NCBI RefSeq assembly: GCF_050958605.1 | Contig: NZ_JBJHDO010000013.1 | Coordinates: 62,001-126,000, forward strand | Direction of reading: 5' to 3' | DNA length: 64,000 nt | From: G016756615 sp050958605 | GTDB lineage: Bacteria; Pseudomonadota; Alphaproteobacteria; Rhizobiales; Rhizobiaceae | Shown here: positions 25,846 to 36,679 of the stretch, one piece after another | Layout of the letters: each line of letters begins with the position of its first letter | Numbering within the stretch: the stretch's first letter is position 1 | Notes under the pieces: generated by a model | Told to the model about the DNA's origin: nothing | Seen by the model: the letters and a program-made list of their open reading frames with translations, nothing else | Database searches by the model: none | Made by a program: the position numbers and the translations under genes

Positions 25846-28800
25846 TTACACAGTGATCAAGTCGCTCATCAGGCCTGACGCCACCGACAGCCTCGATACA
25901 GTCAGATCGCCCCCTTCCGTCAGCGCCTGCAGCCTTTCTCGCGTACGCGCGACCCGCTGGCCGCCGGCGTCGAGCCATGCCGCCACCGGGTCGGCGGCTT
26001 CGCGGTAGGCTGAGAGCGCCGACACGGCGATGCCTCGCCTTGCCGCGTCGATCGTATCCTGGGCGCGCGCCAGCGCCAGCCCGTCATAATAATCGGAGGG
26101 CTGGAGACCGCGGGCTGCATCCTCGATGCGGACGATGCGCAAGGCATCGCTCGCCGCGAAGAATGCCTTGGCCGACACGGTGAGGTCGGCGCCGCTCGAG
26201 CGCGACACCTGGACGATGTCGGGGAGAAGCTCGGCGACGGTGAGCGCGGCGAGTTGCTCGGCAAGGCGTTGCGGTGCTCCGGCCTTGGCGAAATCCTGCC
26301 GACGCTCCTCGAGCCTCTCGCGCATGAAAGCGGGCAGGAGGTCACCGATCGCCGGTTCGAGCAGCTTGCGTGCGTCACGAAGCTCCGCGATGCGTTCGTC
26401 AAGCAAGGCGTCGCCATGGTCGTTCTTCAGGAGCCATGCCGTCGCTCCCCAGGTCAGCTTGCCGGCCGTCTCGTAGAAGGCGAGCTGAGCCTGGCCGTCG
26501 ACCTTGTTGTCGAGTGCGTCGATGTCGCGATAGACGCCGGCGAGGCCGAAGCCGTCGCGCACGATCGCGAAGGCCCGCACCACCTCGGCTGGCCCGCGCC
26601 CCGTCAGATCCTGGAGCCGGTTGACGAAGGTCGGGCCTCCGCGGTTGACGAGGTCGTTGACCACGACGCGCGCGATGATTTCCCGGCGCAGCCTGTGGCC
26701 ACGGATGTCGTCGGCGAATTTCCCGGCCATGCGATCCGGGAAGTAGCCGAGCAGATCCCGTTCGAAATGCGGATCGTCGGGCAGGCTGCTTTCGGCAATG
26801 TCGGAGAACAGCACGATCTTGGCATAAGCCAGGAGCACGCCGATCTCGGCCCGGGTGAGCGGTTCGCCGCGGGTCTCGCGCTCGGCGAGGGCGGCCGACG
26901 AGGGGAGATGCTCCACGGCACGGTCGAGCAGGCCACGCGTTTCCAGCGCCGTCATGAAGCGCGCCTGGTGGGGAAGCTCGGCAAGCCCCCGCTTTTGCAC
27001 GAGCGAGATGGCGAGCGTCTGCTGATAATTGTTGTCGAGCACCAGTCCGGCGACCTCGCCGGTCATCTCGGCCAGCAGCTTGTTGCGGGCCGGACGGGTA
27101 AGCGCCCCCCGGCGCATTGCCGAGGCCAGCGCGATCTTGATGTTGACCTCGACGTCGGAGGAATTGACGCCGCCCGAATTGTCGATGGCATCGGAGTTGC
27201 AGGCTCCGCCCCTCAATCCGAATTCGATGCGCGCACGCTGGGTGACCCCGAGATTGGCGCCCTCGCCGATGACCTTGGCGCCGACCTCGGCGGCCGTGAC
27301 GCGGATTGCGTCATTGGCGCGGTCGCCCACCTCGACATTCGTTTCCGAGGAGGCCCGGACATAGGTGCCGATGCCGCCGAACCAGAGCAGGTCCACCGGC
27401 GCCTTGAGAATGGCGCGCACGATCTCGACGGGTGTCGCCGTCGTCTTGTCGAGGCCGATGGCTGCCGCCGCGGTCGCGGACAGCGTGACCGATTTCTGCG
27501 AGCGCGACACGACGATGCCCCCGGCCGAGAGCTTGGACTTGTCATAGTCCTGCCAGCTCGAGCGGGGCAGTTCGAAGAGACGCTTGCGCTCGGCGAACGA
27601 GACCGCCGCATCCGGATCCGGATCGATGAAGATGTCGCGATGATCGAAGGCGGCGATCAGCCGGGTCTGCTCGGAGAGCAGCATGCCGTTGCCGAACACG
27701 TCGCCGGACATGTCGCCGACGCCGACCACCGTGAAGGGCGTGGCCTGGATGTCACGGTTCATCTCGCGGAAATGGCGCTTGACCGCTTCCCAGGCGCCGC
27801 GCGCGGTGATGCCCATCTTCTTGTGGTCGTAACCGGCAGAGCCGCCGCTGGCAAAGGCGTCGTCGAGCCAGAAGCCGTGACGCTCGCTGATCGCGTTGGC
27901 CGTGTCGGAAAAGGTCGCCGTGCCCTTGTCTGCGGCCACGACGAAATACGGATCGTCATTGTCGTGGCGGCGTACGCCCGCCGGCGGAACGACCATGTCG
28001 GCCTCGAGATTGTCGGTGATCGAAAGCAGGCTCGACACGAAGTTCACATAGGCCCGCTTGCCGGCTTCGAAGACGGCGTCGCGGGTGCCGCCCGCGGGCA
28101 GTTGCTTTGGAAAGAAGCCACCCTTGGCGCCGACGGGGACGATGACGGCATTCTTGACCTGCTGCGCCTTGACCAGGCCGAGCACTTCCGTGCGGTAGTC
28201 CTGGGCCCGGTCGGACCAGCGCAGGCCGCCACGCGCCACAGGACCAAAACGCAGATGCACGCCTTCCACCTCGGGGCCGTAGACGAAGATCTCGCGCCAC
28301 GGCCGCGGCTCGGGCAGGCCGGAGATCGCATGGGGATCGAACTTGATCGCCAGCGATACGCTCTCGCCGCTCGTGCCGGGGGCAAAATAGTTGGTGCGCA
28401 GCGAGGCTTCGATCAGGTTGAGATAGCGACGCAAGATGGTGTCGTCGTCGATGCTGGGCACGGCATCGAGCTCGTCCTTGACCTTGGCGACGAGATGCCG
28501 GGCCGTCACCTCTCCGTTCGCCGCCTCAGGGTCGAAGCGGGTCACGAAGAGCTGATAGAGGCCGCGCGCGATGGCCGGGTAGCGGTTGAGCGCGGCGGCG
28601 ATGAAATCCTGGCTTTGCGGGATGCCTGCCTGCTGCAGATAGCGGCCATAGGCGCGCAGCACCGTGATCTCCGCAGAGCGCAGGCCGGCGGTCTGGGCAA
28701 GCGCATTGTAGCCGTCATTGTCGGCAATGCCCCGCCAGACCGAGAGGAAGAGGTCTTCGAACAGCTCGCCGTCGTCCGCGAGGTCGATCGGGCCGCCAAA

Positions 28801-30627
28801 GGCGTTCTCCAACTCCATGTCGTGCACGAAGACCGTGTCGCGATCGGTCTCGCCCACCTCGAAGGTGCGTTCGCTGATCACACGGAAACCGGCGTTCTCC
28901 AGCATGGGCACGCGCCGGGACAGCGCGACAGGCGCACCGAAATGATAGATCTTCAGCGCTGCCTGCTCCGGCGTCCTGCCGTTGCGATAGAAGTCTATCG
29001 CAATGGGGCTTTCCGCGCTGAGCTCGGCGATCCGTCCGGCGTCGGCAAGCGCCACGGCCGGCGAGAAGGAGTTACGATAGCTGTCCGGGAAACGCCTGGC
29101 GATATCGGTCAGCCCGCCCTCGACGCCGCTGTCGGCGGCGGCTTCGCGCAGCGCATCCTCCCAGGTCCGCACGATGTCGCGGATGCCGGCCTCGAGCTCG
29201 GCTTGCTCAACCCGCGGCGTGCGTCCGCGCGATCGCCCGATGATGAAGTGTATGCGCGCGAGTGTCCCTTCGGGGAAGGCCGGGTAGAAGGCGGACAGGC
29301 GCCCGTCGAAACGCTCCTTCAGGAAGGCCGCGATCTTCTCCCGCACGATCGAATCGTAGCGGTCGCGCGGCACGAAGACGAGCACGGAGACAAAACGGTC
29401 GAACTGGTCGACACGCACCAGCGCCCTGACGCGCGGCCGCTCTCCCAGCGCCAGGATCGCCATGGCGTGCTTGCGCAATTTCGGTACGGGAACCTGAAAG
29501 AACTCGTCGCGCGGATAGGATTCCAGCACGTTCGTCAACGCCTTGCCGGAATGGTCGTTGGGATCGAAGCCCGATTTGGCGATGATCGCCTGCGCCTTGG
29601 AACGCAGGTAGGGGATCTTCATGACCGAGCGGGTATAGGCGGTCGAGGTGAACAGGCCGACGATTCGCAACTCGCCCGACAGCTTGCCCTTCTTGTCGTA
29701 GGTCTTGACGCCGACATAATCGAGATAGGCGCGGCGATGGACCACCGACTTGGCGTTCGCCTTGGTGATGATCAGCGGGTCGGGTCCATGCAGGAATGCC
29801 CGGATTTCCGGCGTCGTCGTCACCGCCTCGCCGCCGCGCCGCAGCACCAGCACGTCGGGGTCGGCCAGAATGCCGAGACCCGGGCTGTCGGCGCGCTCGA
29901 GCATGCCGCTCTTTTCTCCGCCGGAATATTTGAATTCGCGCATGCCGAGGAAGGTGAAATTGTCGTCGCGCAGCCATTCGAGAAAGGCGATCGCTTCGGC
30001 CACGTCGTCCTTGTCGAGGGGCACGGAACCGTAGCGGAACTCCGAGATGGCATGGTCGAGCCGGGCGAGCATGGGTTTCCAGTCGGTGAAGGCGGCGCGC
30101 ACCTGGCCCAGGATCTTGTCGAGGCGGGCGCTAAGACCGGCCGCCTGCTGGTCGGAAAGCTGGCCGACATGGACATGGACGACGCTGATACGATCGGCGC
30201 CGGCATCGGCCTTGACGTGGCCCGCTTCGTCGAGGATCTCGCTCACCCCCTCGCGGCCGTGCTTCACGAGAAGTACCGGATGCACGACGAATGCCGGCTC
30301 GCCGGCGCTGTCGGTGATCTCGCCGAGCAGCGAATCGAACAGGAAGGGCATGTTGTCGTTGACGACGGTGATCACCGTCATCGGGCGGCCTTCCCGCCGC
30401 ACTTGCCTGCCATTGTCGATGGCAACGACGCTCGAGCCCTTGCGGTGTTTGGAGACCGCGTCCCAGGCGAGTGCGGCGGCTTTCTCCAACTCCGCGGACT
30501 CATAGGCGGCGACGTCCTCGGCCGCGGCCCGGTCGAGAAGGAAGGCGGCCAGCCTCGCCGCGCCGCTGCGCTTCTCGCCGGCGGGCGCCGATTTCGACGC
30601 GCTCTTCACTTTCTGGCTGACGACCAT
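25846..30627 (-). CDS. gdhZ: NAD-specific glutamate dehydrogenase, 180-kDa class
   Basis: A 1593-residue enzyme that oxidises L-glutamate to 2-oxoglutarate and ammonia with NAD+, linking amino acid catabolism to the TCA cycle. The long N-terminal half (about residues 1-720) carries the ACT-like regulatory regions of this class. The catalytic domain starts near 770 with HLRFGPVARGGLRWSDR and the Lys-containing VKNAVIVPVGAKGGFFPK. The NAD-binding part follows. The length matches the L_180 family (Streptomyces, Pseudomonas, Caulobacter GdhZ). ATG 30627 has GAGAGGGAAACGCC before it. A terminator for the upstream BI-1 gene (30801-30827) implies its own promoter at about 30630-30800. The symbol follows Caulobacter/Brucella use; gdhB is used elsewhere. 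Confidence 0.95.
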   Translation of the reverse strand: MVVSQKVKSASKSAPAGEKRSGAARLAAFLLDRAAAEDVAAYESAELEKAAALAWDAVSKHRKGSSVVAIDNGRQVRREGRPMTVITVVNDNMPFLFDSLLGEITDSAGEPAFVVHPVLLVKHGREGVSEILDEAGHVKADAGADRISVVHVHVGQLSDQQAAGLSARLDKILGQVRAAFTDWKPMLARLDHAISEFRYGSVPLDKDDVAEAIAFLEWLRDDNFTFLGMREFKYSGGEKSGMLERADSPGLGILADPDVLVLRRGGEAVTTTPEIRAFLHGPDPLIITKANAKSVVHRRAYLDYVGVKTYDKKGKLSGELRIVGLFTSTAYTRSVMKIPYLRSKAQAIIAKSGFDPNDHSGKALTNVLESYPRDEFFQVPVPKLRKHAMAILALGERPRVRALVRVDQFDRFVSVLVFVPRDRYDSIVREKIAAFLKERFDGRLSAFYPAFPEGTLARIHFIIGRSRGRTPRVEQAELEAGIRDIVRTWEDALREAAADSGVEGGLTDIARRFPDSYRNSFSPAVALADAGRIAELSAESPIAIDFYRNGRTPEQAALKIYHFGAPVALSRRVPMLENAGFRVISERTFEVGETDRDTVFVHDMELENAFGGPIDLADDGELFEDLFLSVWRGIADNDGYNALAQTAGLRSAEITVLRAYGRYLQQAGIPQSQDFIAAALNRYPAIARGLYQLFVTRFDPEAANGEVTARHLVAKVKDELDAVPSIDDDTILRRYLNLIEASLRTNYFAPGTSGESVSLAIKFDPHAISGLPEPRPWREIFVYGPEVEGVHLRFGPVARGGLRWSDRAQDYRTEVLGLVKAQQVKNAVIVPVGAKGGFFPKQLPAGGTRDAVFEAGKRAYVNFVSSLLSITDNLEADMVVPPAGVRRHDNDDPYFVVAADKGTATFSDTANAISERHGFWLDDAFASGGSAGYDHKKMGITARGAWEAVKRHFREMNRDIQATPFTVVGVGDMSGDVFGNGMLLSEQTRLIAAFDHRDIFIDPDPDAAVSFAERKRLFELPRSSWQDYDKSKLSAGGIVVSRSQKSVTLSATAAAAIGLDKTTATPVEIVRAILKAPVDLLWFGGIGTYVRASSETNVEVGDRANDAIRVTAAEVGAKVIGEGANLGVTQRARIEFGLRGGACNSDAIDNSGGVNSSDVEVNIKIALASAMRRGALTRPARNKLLAEMTGEVAGLVLDNNYQQTLAISLVQKRGLAELPHQARFMTALETRGLLDRAVEHLPSSAALAERETRGEPLTRAEIGVLLAYAKIVLFSDIAESSLPDDPHFERDLLGYFPDRMAGKFADDIRGHRLRREIIARVVVNDLVNRGGPTFVNRLQDLTGRGPAEVVRAFAIVRDGFGLAGVYRDIDALDNKVDGQAQLAFYETAGKLTWGATAWLLKNDHGDALLDERIAELRDARKLLEPAIGDLLPAFMRERLEERRQDFAKAGAPQRLAEQLAALTVAELLPDIVQVSRSSGADLTVSAKAFFAASDALRIVRIEDAARGLQPSDYYDGLALARAQDTIDAARRGIAVSALSAYREAADPVAAWLDAGGQRVARTRERLQALTEGGDLTVSRLSVASGLMSDLITV

Positions 30628-30790
30628 GGCGTTTCCCTCTCGCCGCATGCGTGTTTCCAGCGTCTACCCTGCGGGCTCGACGCATCAGGCTATCGTATCA
30701 GACGGCCACCTTTTGACGACCGCCTTCATCCCTCCCTTTCACGCGAAAATGTAGCCAAGCGGTGAACGGAAGATGACGATGGCGCCTGTC

Positions 30791-30827
30791 GTCGGAAAAG
30801 AAAAGGGCGGCACGAAGGCCGCCCTTT
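30791..30827 (-). terminator. Rho-independent terminator of the BI-1 gene
   Basis: A perfect 10-bp stem, AAAGGGCGGC (30802-30811) and GCCGCCCTTT (30818-30827), has a six-base loop. Read on the minus strand it is followed by a T-rich tail (TTTTCTTTTC, 30791-30800). It lies 31 bases past the stop of the 30858-31634 gene. Confidence 0.85.
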
Positions 30828-30857
30828 CCGTCTAATCGATTAGCTGTCTTCCGACCG

Positions 30858-31634
30858 TTATTCGCGGTTGCCCAGGAACTGCAGCAGGAAGGTGAACAGG
30901 TTGATGAAGTCGAGGTAGAGGGTCAGCGCGCCCATGATGGCCTTGCGCCCGGCGACCAGCACATCGTCGCCCTCGAAATACATCTCCTTGATCTTCTGCG
31001 TGTCGTAGGCGGTGAGGCCCGAGAAGACCAGCACGCCGATCGCCGAGATAGCGAACTGCAGAGCCGACGACTGCAGGAAGAGGTTCACCAGCATCGCGAT
31101 GATGATGCCGAACACGCCCATGATCAGGAACGAGCCCATGGCCGTCAGGTCGCGACGCGTCGTGTAGCCGTAGAGCGACAGCGCGCCGAAGGCGGCGGCG
31201 GTCACGAAGAAGGTCTGCACGATGCTCTGGCTGGTGAAGACCAGGAAGATCGACGACAGCGAGAGACCGACGAGGGCGGCGTAGACCCAGAAGGTGGTCT
31301 GGGCGGCGGAAACACTCATCGTGTGGACCCTGAAGGACAGGAAGAACACGACGGCGAGCGGGGCAAGCATGACGACCCAACGCAGCGGCGACCCGTAGAT
31401 GGTGGCGCCGAATGCGGTCAGCATCTTGCCGTTGCCGAGCGTGGCGACGGCCGTGGCGGGATCATTGGTGGTGGCCAGCATGATCGTGCCGAACGCGGCG
31501 ACGCCGGTGATGACGAGGCCAAGCGCCATAAGGTTGTAAACCTTGAGCATGTAGGCGCGCAGGCCTTCGTCGATAGACGCGTCGACGCGGCTGCCGGCCG
31601 CGACGCGGGTCTGGTAGTTACGAAGGTCAGCCAT
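30858..31634 (-). CDS. Bax inhibitor-1/YccA family membrane protein
   Basis: A 258-residue protein with seven hydrophobic segments. It starts with MADLRNYQTRVAAGSRVD and an approximately 25-residue cytosolic tail, and contains the BI-1 C-terminal block FSGLTAYDTQKIKEMY and the LYLDFINLFTFLLQFLG terminus. The conserved Asp in TAYDTQ corresponds to the pH-sensing pair of the BsYetJ calcium-leak channel family. The role in bacteria is probably membrane ion or protease (FtsH-linked) homeostasis; not proven here. It stands alone, with its own terminator, and the 239 bases upstream must hold the promoter. Confidence 0.92.
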   Translation of the reverse strand: MADLRNYQTRVAAGSRVDASIDEGLRAYMLKVYNLMALGLVITGVAAFGTIMLATTNDPATAVATLGNGKMLTAFGATIYGSPLRWVVMLAPLAVVFFLSFRVHTMSVSAAQTTFWVYAALVGLSLSSIFLVFTSQSIVQTFFVTAAAFGALSLYGYTTRRDLTAMGSFLIMGVFGIIIAMLVNLFLQSSALQFAISAIGVLVFSGLTAYDTQKIKEMYFEGDDVLVAGRKAIMGALTLYLDFINLFTFLLQFLGNRE

Positions 31635-31873
31635 GTTTTCCTCTGTTGCTACTGTCCCGTCGGGTGTCGGGCTTGTCGGCGCCCAGGCGCCGCTGGCGGG
31701 ACTCCAGCATGCCTGCGCGAAATATGATGCTTCTTTCGGGCGAGAACAAGGCCCGTTACGAAGCGCAAACGACCGTTACCGCACAATAACCTACATTTTT
31801 CATACGTCCAGAGGGTATGGCGGCCGGGTGGTGATGGCTGCGCGGGTGGTCTCGGCGGTCAGTGGTCGCGCGC

Positions 31874-32293
31874 TCAACCTGCCAGCAACAGCGCCTCGGC
31901 ACGCCCGCGCGTGGCCGCGTCGAGTTCGATGGACGTTCGAGCGACGAGATCGAACCGCACCGTCACAGCCCGATTGATCGCATGGACCGCGCCGTCGAGG
32001 CTCCCGGACATGATCTGCTCGAGGGTGATCGAGCTGCGCCCCACCTTTACAATATGGGAGCGGACGGTGACGAGGGCGCCTGCTTTCACCTCGTGCTTGT
32101 ATTCGGTCTCCGAGCGGACATCGACCCACCCCTTGGTCTTGTCTTCGGCGCCTTCCAGCCCGGCTAGGTGGCCTACGAGCTGGAAGTTCGCATCGTCGAA
32201 GATGCTGGCGTAGTAGCGCACGTTCATATGGCCCATCACGTCGCACATCCAGGGATGGACGACGCCAACGAAGGTGGTGAGCGGTGATGTCAT
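31874..32293 (-). CDS. Acyl-CoA thioesterase, hotdog fold (4-hydroxybenzoyl-CoA thioesterase-like)
   Basis: A 139-residue single hotdog-domain protein. The catalytic segment DVMGHMNVRYYASIFDDA near the N-terminus (Asp at about 18) matches the YbgC/4HBT pattern in which the Asp activates water on the acyl-CoA thioester. AGGAGAGGAGAT before ATG 32293 is a strong ribosome site. The physiological acyl-CoA is unknown. It is divergent from the MFS gene at 32480. Confidence 0.85.
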   Translation of the reverse strand: MTSPLTTFVGVVHPWMCDVMGHMNVRYYASIFDDANFQLVGHLAGLEGAEDKTKGWVDVRSETEYKHEVKAGALVTVRSHIVKVGRSSITLEQIMSGSLDGAVHAINRAVTVRFDLVARTSIELDAATRGRAEALLLAG

Positions 32294-32479
32294 GGGATCT
32301 CCTCTCCTGGCTCGTGCCGGCTGGAGTAGCGAAGACCGTTCGTCTTGTCATGACGGGATTTCGGTCGACGGACAGTTCTCGCCCTTCGCATCCGGCCTGA
32401 TCATGGTCTAGGGTCGGGTTCGACAAATGTCCCGCGGCGACTGGTGGCGAACGGCGGGAACCCTCGGGGGAAAAGACCG

Positions 32480-33679
<1,200 letters not shown>

Positions 33680-33682
33680 GGG

Positions 33683-36286
33683 CTACAGATTGCGGAGCAC
33701 CGGAGCCGCCTTGTGGCCAAGCACCCGCCAGGTGCCGACGAGACCGATGCCGATGGTGAGGGCGAGAGCGATCGCCACGGTCGCGGCGGCGACCTCCGGC
33801 AGGAAGGTTGACGGCAGCGTCATGATGCGGGCGACGACGAACCATGCCGCAAGCCCGCCGGCGAGAAGCGCGAAGATGGCGGTCGCCAGTCCGATCAGGG
33901 CATATTCCAGCGAAAAAGCCGTGATCAGCGTGCGTCGCGTGGCGCCGAGGGTCTTCAGCACCACAGCGTCGTGGATGCGCGCGCGGTTGCCGGCGGCGAG
34001 CGCGCCCGCGAGCACCAGCACGGAGGCGACCAAGGCGACCGCCGCCGCCGCGCGGATCGCGGTCCCGAGCTGCGCCACAAGCTGGTTCACTACGTCGAGC
34101 GCATCCTTGACGCGCACGGTCGTGACGGCGGGGAAGGCTCGCGTCACGGCGTTGAGAATCCGGGCTTCCTCGGCAGCCGAGGTGTCCTTCGATGTGAGCG
34201 TCGCCAGCCAGGAATGCGGCGCGCCGGCGAAGGTGTTGGGCGAGAACACCATGACGAAATTGATCCCCATCGATTCCCATTCGACCTGCCGGAAATTGGC
34301 GATGCGCGCCGTCACGTTACGGCCGAGCACGTTGACGGTGACGGTGTCGCCGATTTTCAGCCCGATCGCCTTGCCTTCCTCGGCCGAGAAGGAGACGAGC
34401 GGCTCGCCGGCATAATCCTGCGGCCACCACGCGCCTTCCGTCAGGCGCGCATTGTCCGGGATATCGGCCTCATAGGTGAGACCTCGGTCGCCGCGCAGCA
34501 CCCAGGCCCCCTCCGCCGGCACGCTCATCTTCTGGACGTCGGTGCCGTTGATCGCCATCACCCTGCCACGCAGCATGGGCACGCGCTCCAGCACTCCCTC
34601 CGGAGCCTGGCGCTCCATGAGTTGCGTGAAATTCTCGACTTCCGCTGCCTGGATATCGACGAAGAAGAAATTCGGCGCCCTTTCGGGCAGGCTGCCCGCG
34701 ATCTGGCGTCTCAGATTGCCGTCGATAAGGGCCAGCGTCACCAGCAAGGTGAGGCCGAGGCCGAGAGACAGCACGACCGAAGGCGTGAGCGCACCCGGCC
34801 GGTGGATATTGCCAATGGCAAGCCGAAGCGCGGTGGAGCGGACGCGTGGGCTTTTCCTCGCGATCCACTGCACCGCGACGCCGACATAACGCAGCACGAC
34901 GAAGGCGAAGATGGCTGCGCCGACGAAAATGGTGGCGATGCGCCTGTCATCGGAAAACCAGATGGCGAAAAGGGCAAGCAGGGCCGCGATGCCGACCGCT
35001 CCGGCGACATAGGGCCAGCGCGGCCAGCCGCTGCCCTCGAATCCCAACTCGCGGAACAGGGCAGTGGCCGGCACGTCGCGCGCACGGCCGAGCGGCAGGA
35101 GCGCGAAGGCGAGCGTGACCATGACGCCGAAAAGGGCGGCGACACCGAGCGCGCCGGGATAGACGGAAGCTTCGGCGGGCAGGGGCAGGATGGAGGCAAG
35201 TGCCGCGCCGGCCGCGAAAGGCATCAGCGCGCCGAGCACGAGGCCGGCTGCGATGCCGAGCGCGGCGATGGTCATGATCTGCACGAGATAGACGGTGAAG
35301 ACGAAACCGCCGGAGGCGCCGAGGCTCTTGAAGGTGGCGATCACGCCGCGCTTGCCGTCGAGATAGGCGCGGACCGCATTGGCCACGCCTACCCCGCCAA
35401 CCACCAGCGCCGTGAGCCCGACGAGGGTAAGGAATTGGGAGAATCGCTCGATATTGGCGGAAAGCGCGGGAGCGGCGTTGCTGCGCGTGCGGATCGACCA
35501 GCCGGCTTCCGGAAACCGGGCCTTGGCCTGCTCGCGGATCCCCACCATGTCGGCCTCGCTCGAGCCGGCGGGAAGGCGCAGCTTGTAGGCGTGCTCCACG
35601 AGGCTGCCCGGCTGGATCAGGCCCGACGCACGCAGGCCTTCGAGGGAAACGAGCAGCCGCGGGGCAAAGCCGAAGCCGTCGGAAAGCGCGTCGGGCTCGG
35701 TGATCAGCTTGGCACGGAGCTCGAATGTGGCGTTGCCGAGCTTGATGCGGGTGCCCGGCGCGACGCCCAACCGCTCGAACAGCAGGTCGGGCGCCGCGGC
35801 GCCGAAGACGCCGTCTTTCTGCTCGAAGAGTTCTGCCAGCGGCAGAGCGGGCTGGGTCACCAGTTCGCCATAGAGCGGGTAGGCGTCGTCGACCGCCTTC
35901 GCCTCGACGAGAGCCTGGTCGGCGCCGTTCTCCAGCCGCGCCATCGAACGCATGGAGGCGCTCGTCGCCAGCGCCCCGAACTCGCTGAGGAAGGCGAGTT
36001 CGGCAGCACTCGCTTCGCGCTGGGCGAGTTCGAAACGCATGTCCCCGCCGAGCAGCGTCTGGCCTTCGTCGGCGACCCCGGCCGTGATTGCCCGAGCGAC
36101 CGAATTGACCCCACCAATCGCCGCGACGCCGAGCGCGATGCAGGTGAGAAAGATCATGAAGCCCGACAGGCCGCCCCGCATCTCGCGCAGGGCAAACCGG
36201 ATGGCCAGCTTGAGGTTGCGAGGCGCGCCGCCCCTGGCAACCGAGGTCGACGGGAAGGCAGCCGGCGCTGGTGATCGGGCGTCCAC
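33683..36286 (-). CDS. ybbP: ABC transporter permease, YbbP family (FtsX/MacB type)
   Basis: An 867-residue permease with two FtsX-like modules. One hydrophobic segment lies near residues 38-60; a large periplasmic region (about 65-270) follows; then clusters of helices at about 275-480, a second soluble domain (about 530-740) and three C-terminal helices. This ten-helix, double-FtsX layout is the YbbP form. GTG 36286 has GGAGA eight bases upstream. It works with the YbbA ATPase encoded upstream (36680-37393), and in E. coli the two lie divergent from tesA, exactly as here. The transported lipid or lipoprotein-like substrate is not known. A composite repeat lies between the two subunit genes. 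Confidence 0.9.
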   Translation of the reverse strand: MDARSPAPAAFPSTSVARGGAPRNLKLAIRFALREMRGGLSGFMIFLTCIALGVAAIGGVNSVARAITAGVADEGQTLLGGDMRFELAQREASAAELAFLSEFGALATSASMRSMARLENGADQALVEAKAVDDAYPLYGELVTQPALPLAELFEQKDGVFGAAAPDLLFERLGVAPGTRIKLGNATFELRAKLITEPDALSDGFGFAPRLLVSLEGLRASGLIQPGSLVEHAYKLRLPAGSSEADMVGIREQAKARFPEAGWSIRTRSNAAPALSANIERFSQFLTLVGLTALVVGGVGVANAVRAYLDGKRGVIATFKSLGASGGFVFTVYLVQIMTIAALGIAAGLVLGALMPFAAGAALASILPLPAEASVYPGALGVAALFGVMVTLAFALLPLGRARDVPATALFRELGFEGSGWPRWPYVAGAVGIAALLALFAIWFSDDRRIATIFVGAAIFAFVVLRYVGVAVQWIARKSPRVRSTALRLAIGNIHRPGALTPSVVLSLGLGLTLLVTLALIDGNLRRQIAGSLPERAPNFFFVDIQAAEVENFTQLMERQAPEGVLERVPMLRGRVMAINGTDVQKMSVPAEGAWVLRGDRGLTYEADIPDNARLTEGAWWPQDYAGEPLVSFSAEEGKAIGLKIGDTVTVNVLGRNVTARIANFRQVEWESMGINFVMVFSPNTFAGAPHSWLATLTSKDTSAAEEARILNAVTRAFPAVTTVRVKDALDVVNQLVAQLGTAIRAAAAVALVASVLVLAGALAAGNRARIHDAVVLKTLGATRRTLITAFSLEYALIGLATAIFALLAGGLAAWFVVARIMTLPSTFLPEVAAATVAIALALTIGIGLVGTWRVLGHKAAPVLRNL

Positions 36287-36316
36287 TTAAAATCTCCGCG
36301 CAGAAGAAATGGCGGG

Positions 36317-36675
36317 TGCGTCCTTCGAGGCTCGCTTCGCTCGCACCTCAGGATGAGGACTACAACATTCACACTTCTGGAAATGTCTTCCCTCATCGCT
36401 TGGCAGTTCCCCCTCTCCGTCTCGGCTTCGCCGAGCCACCTCTCCCCCACTTCGTAGGGAAGAGGAAAGGCGTCGAGCATGCGGCCGGCGGTTCCTCTCC
36501 CTCACCAAGGTGGGGGAGAGGTGGCTCGGCGAAGCCGAGACGGAGAGGGGGAACTGTCGTACGCTCCGTGCTCGACTGCAAAGATCGGCCGCCAGGCGAC
36601 CGCGCCGGAAATAATCGCTACAGCGCCAACCGCCCTCATACCGCGTTGCGAGCGAAGCGAGCCTCGACGGACGCA
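36317..36675. repeat. Type C outer inverted repeat enclosing a type B-like element
   Basis: The left copy (36317-36360) reads TGCGTCCTTCGAGGCTCGC then GCACCTCAGGATGAGG; the right copy (36634-36675) is its inverse, CGAGCGAAGCGAGCCTCGAC and so on. A separate palindrome (36404-36556) lies within. The C sequence is of a type I associate with rhizobial intergenic space. The whole block fills the gap between ybbA and ybbP. Confidence 0.75.
36404..36556. repeat. Inner palindrome between ybbA and ybbP (type B-like, long perfect arms)
   Basis: Left arm starts CAGTTCCCCCTCTCCGTC and includes CGGCTTCGCCGAGCC; right arm ends ACGGAGAGGGGGAACTG. The outermost 30 or so bases pair without mismatch, and CCACCTCTCCCCCAC matches GTGGGGGAGAGGTGG further in. 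The centre is only about 45 bases and lacks the A/B core. It would form a very stable RNA hairpin between the two subunit genes. Confidence 0.85.
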
Positions 36676-36679
36676 CGGA

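Noticed and set aside
26254..30765. A 1503-codon open frame antisense to the glutamate dehydrogenase gene
   Set aside because: It mirrors gdhZ almost exactly and its translation has no domain resemblance; high G+C in third positions keeps the opposite frame open.
33971..36274. A 767-codon open frame antisense to ybbP
   Set aside because: The ybbP frame has clear FtsX-type helices; the opposite frame is a composition artefact.
36317..36675. Insertion sequence remnant
   Set aside because: Inverted repeats are present but there is no transposase fragment; it fits an intergenic palindromic element better.
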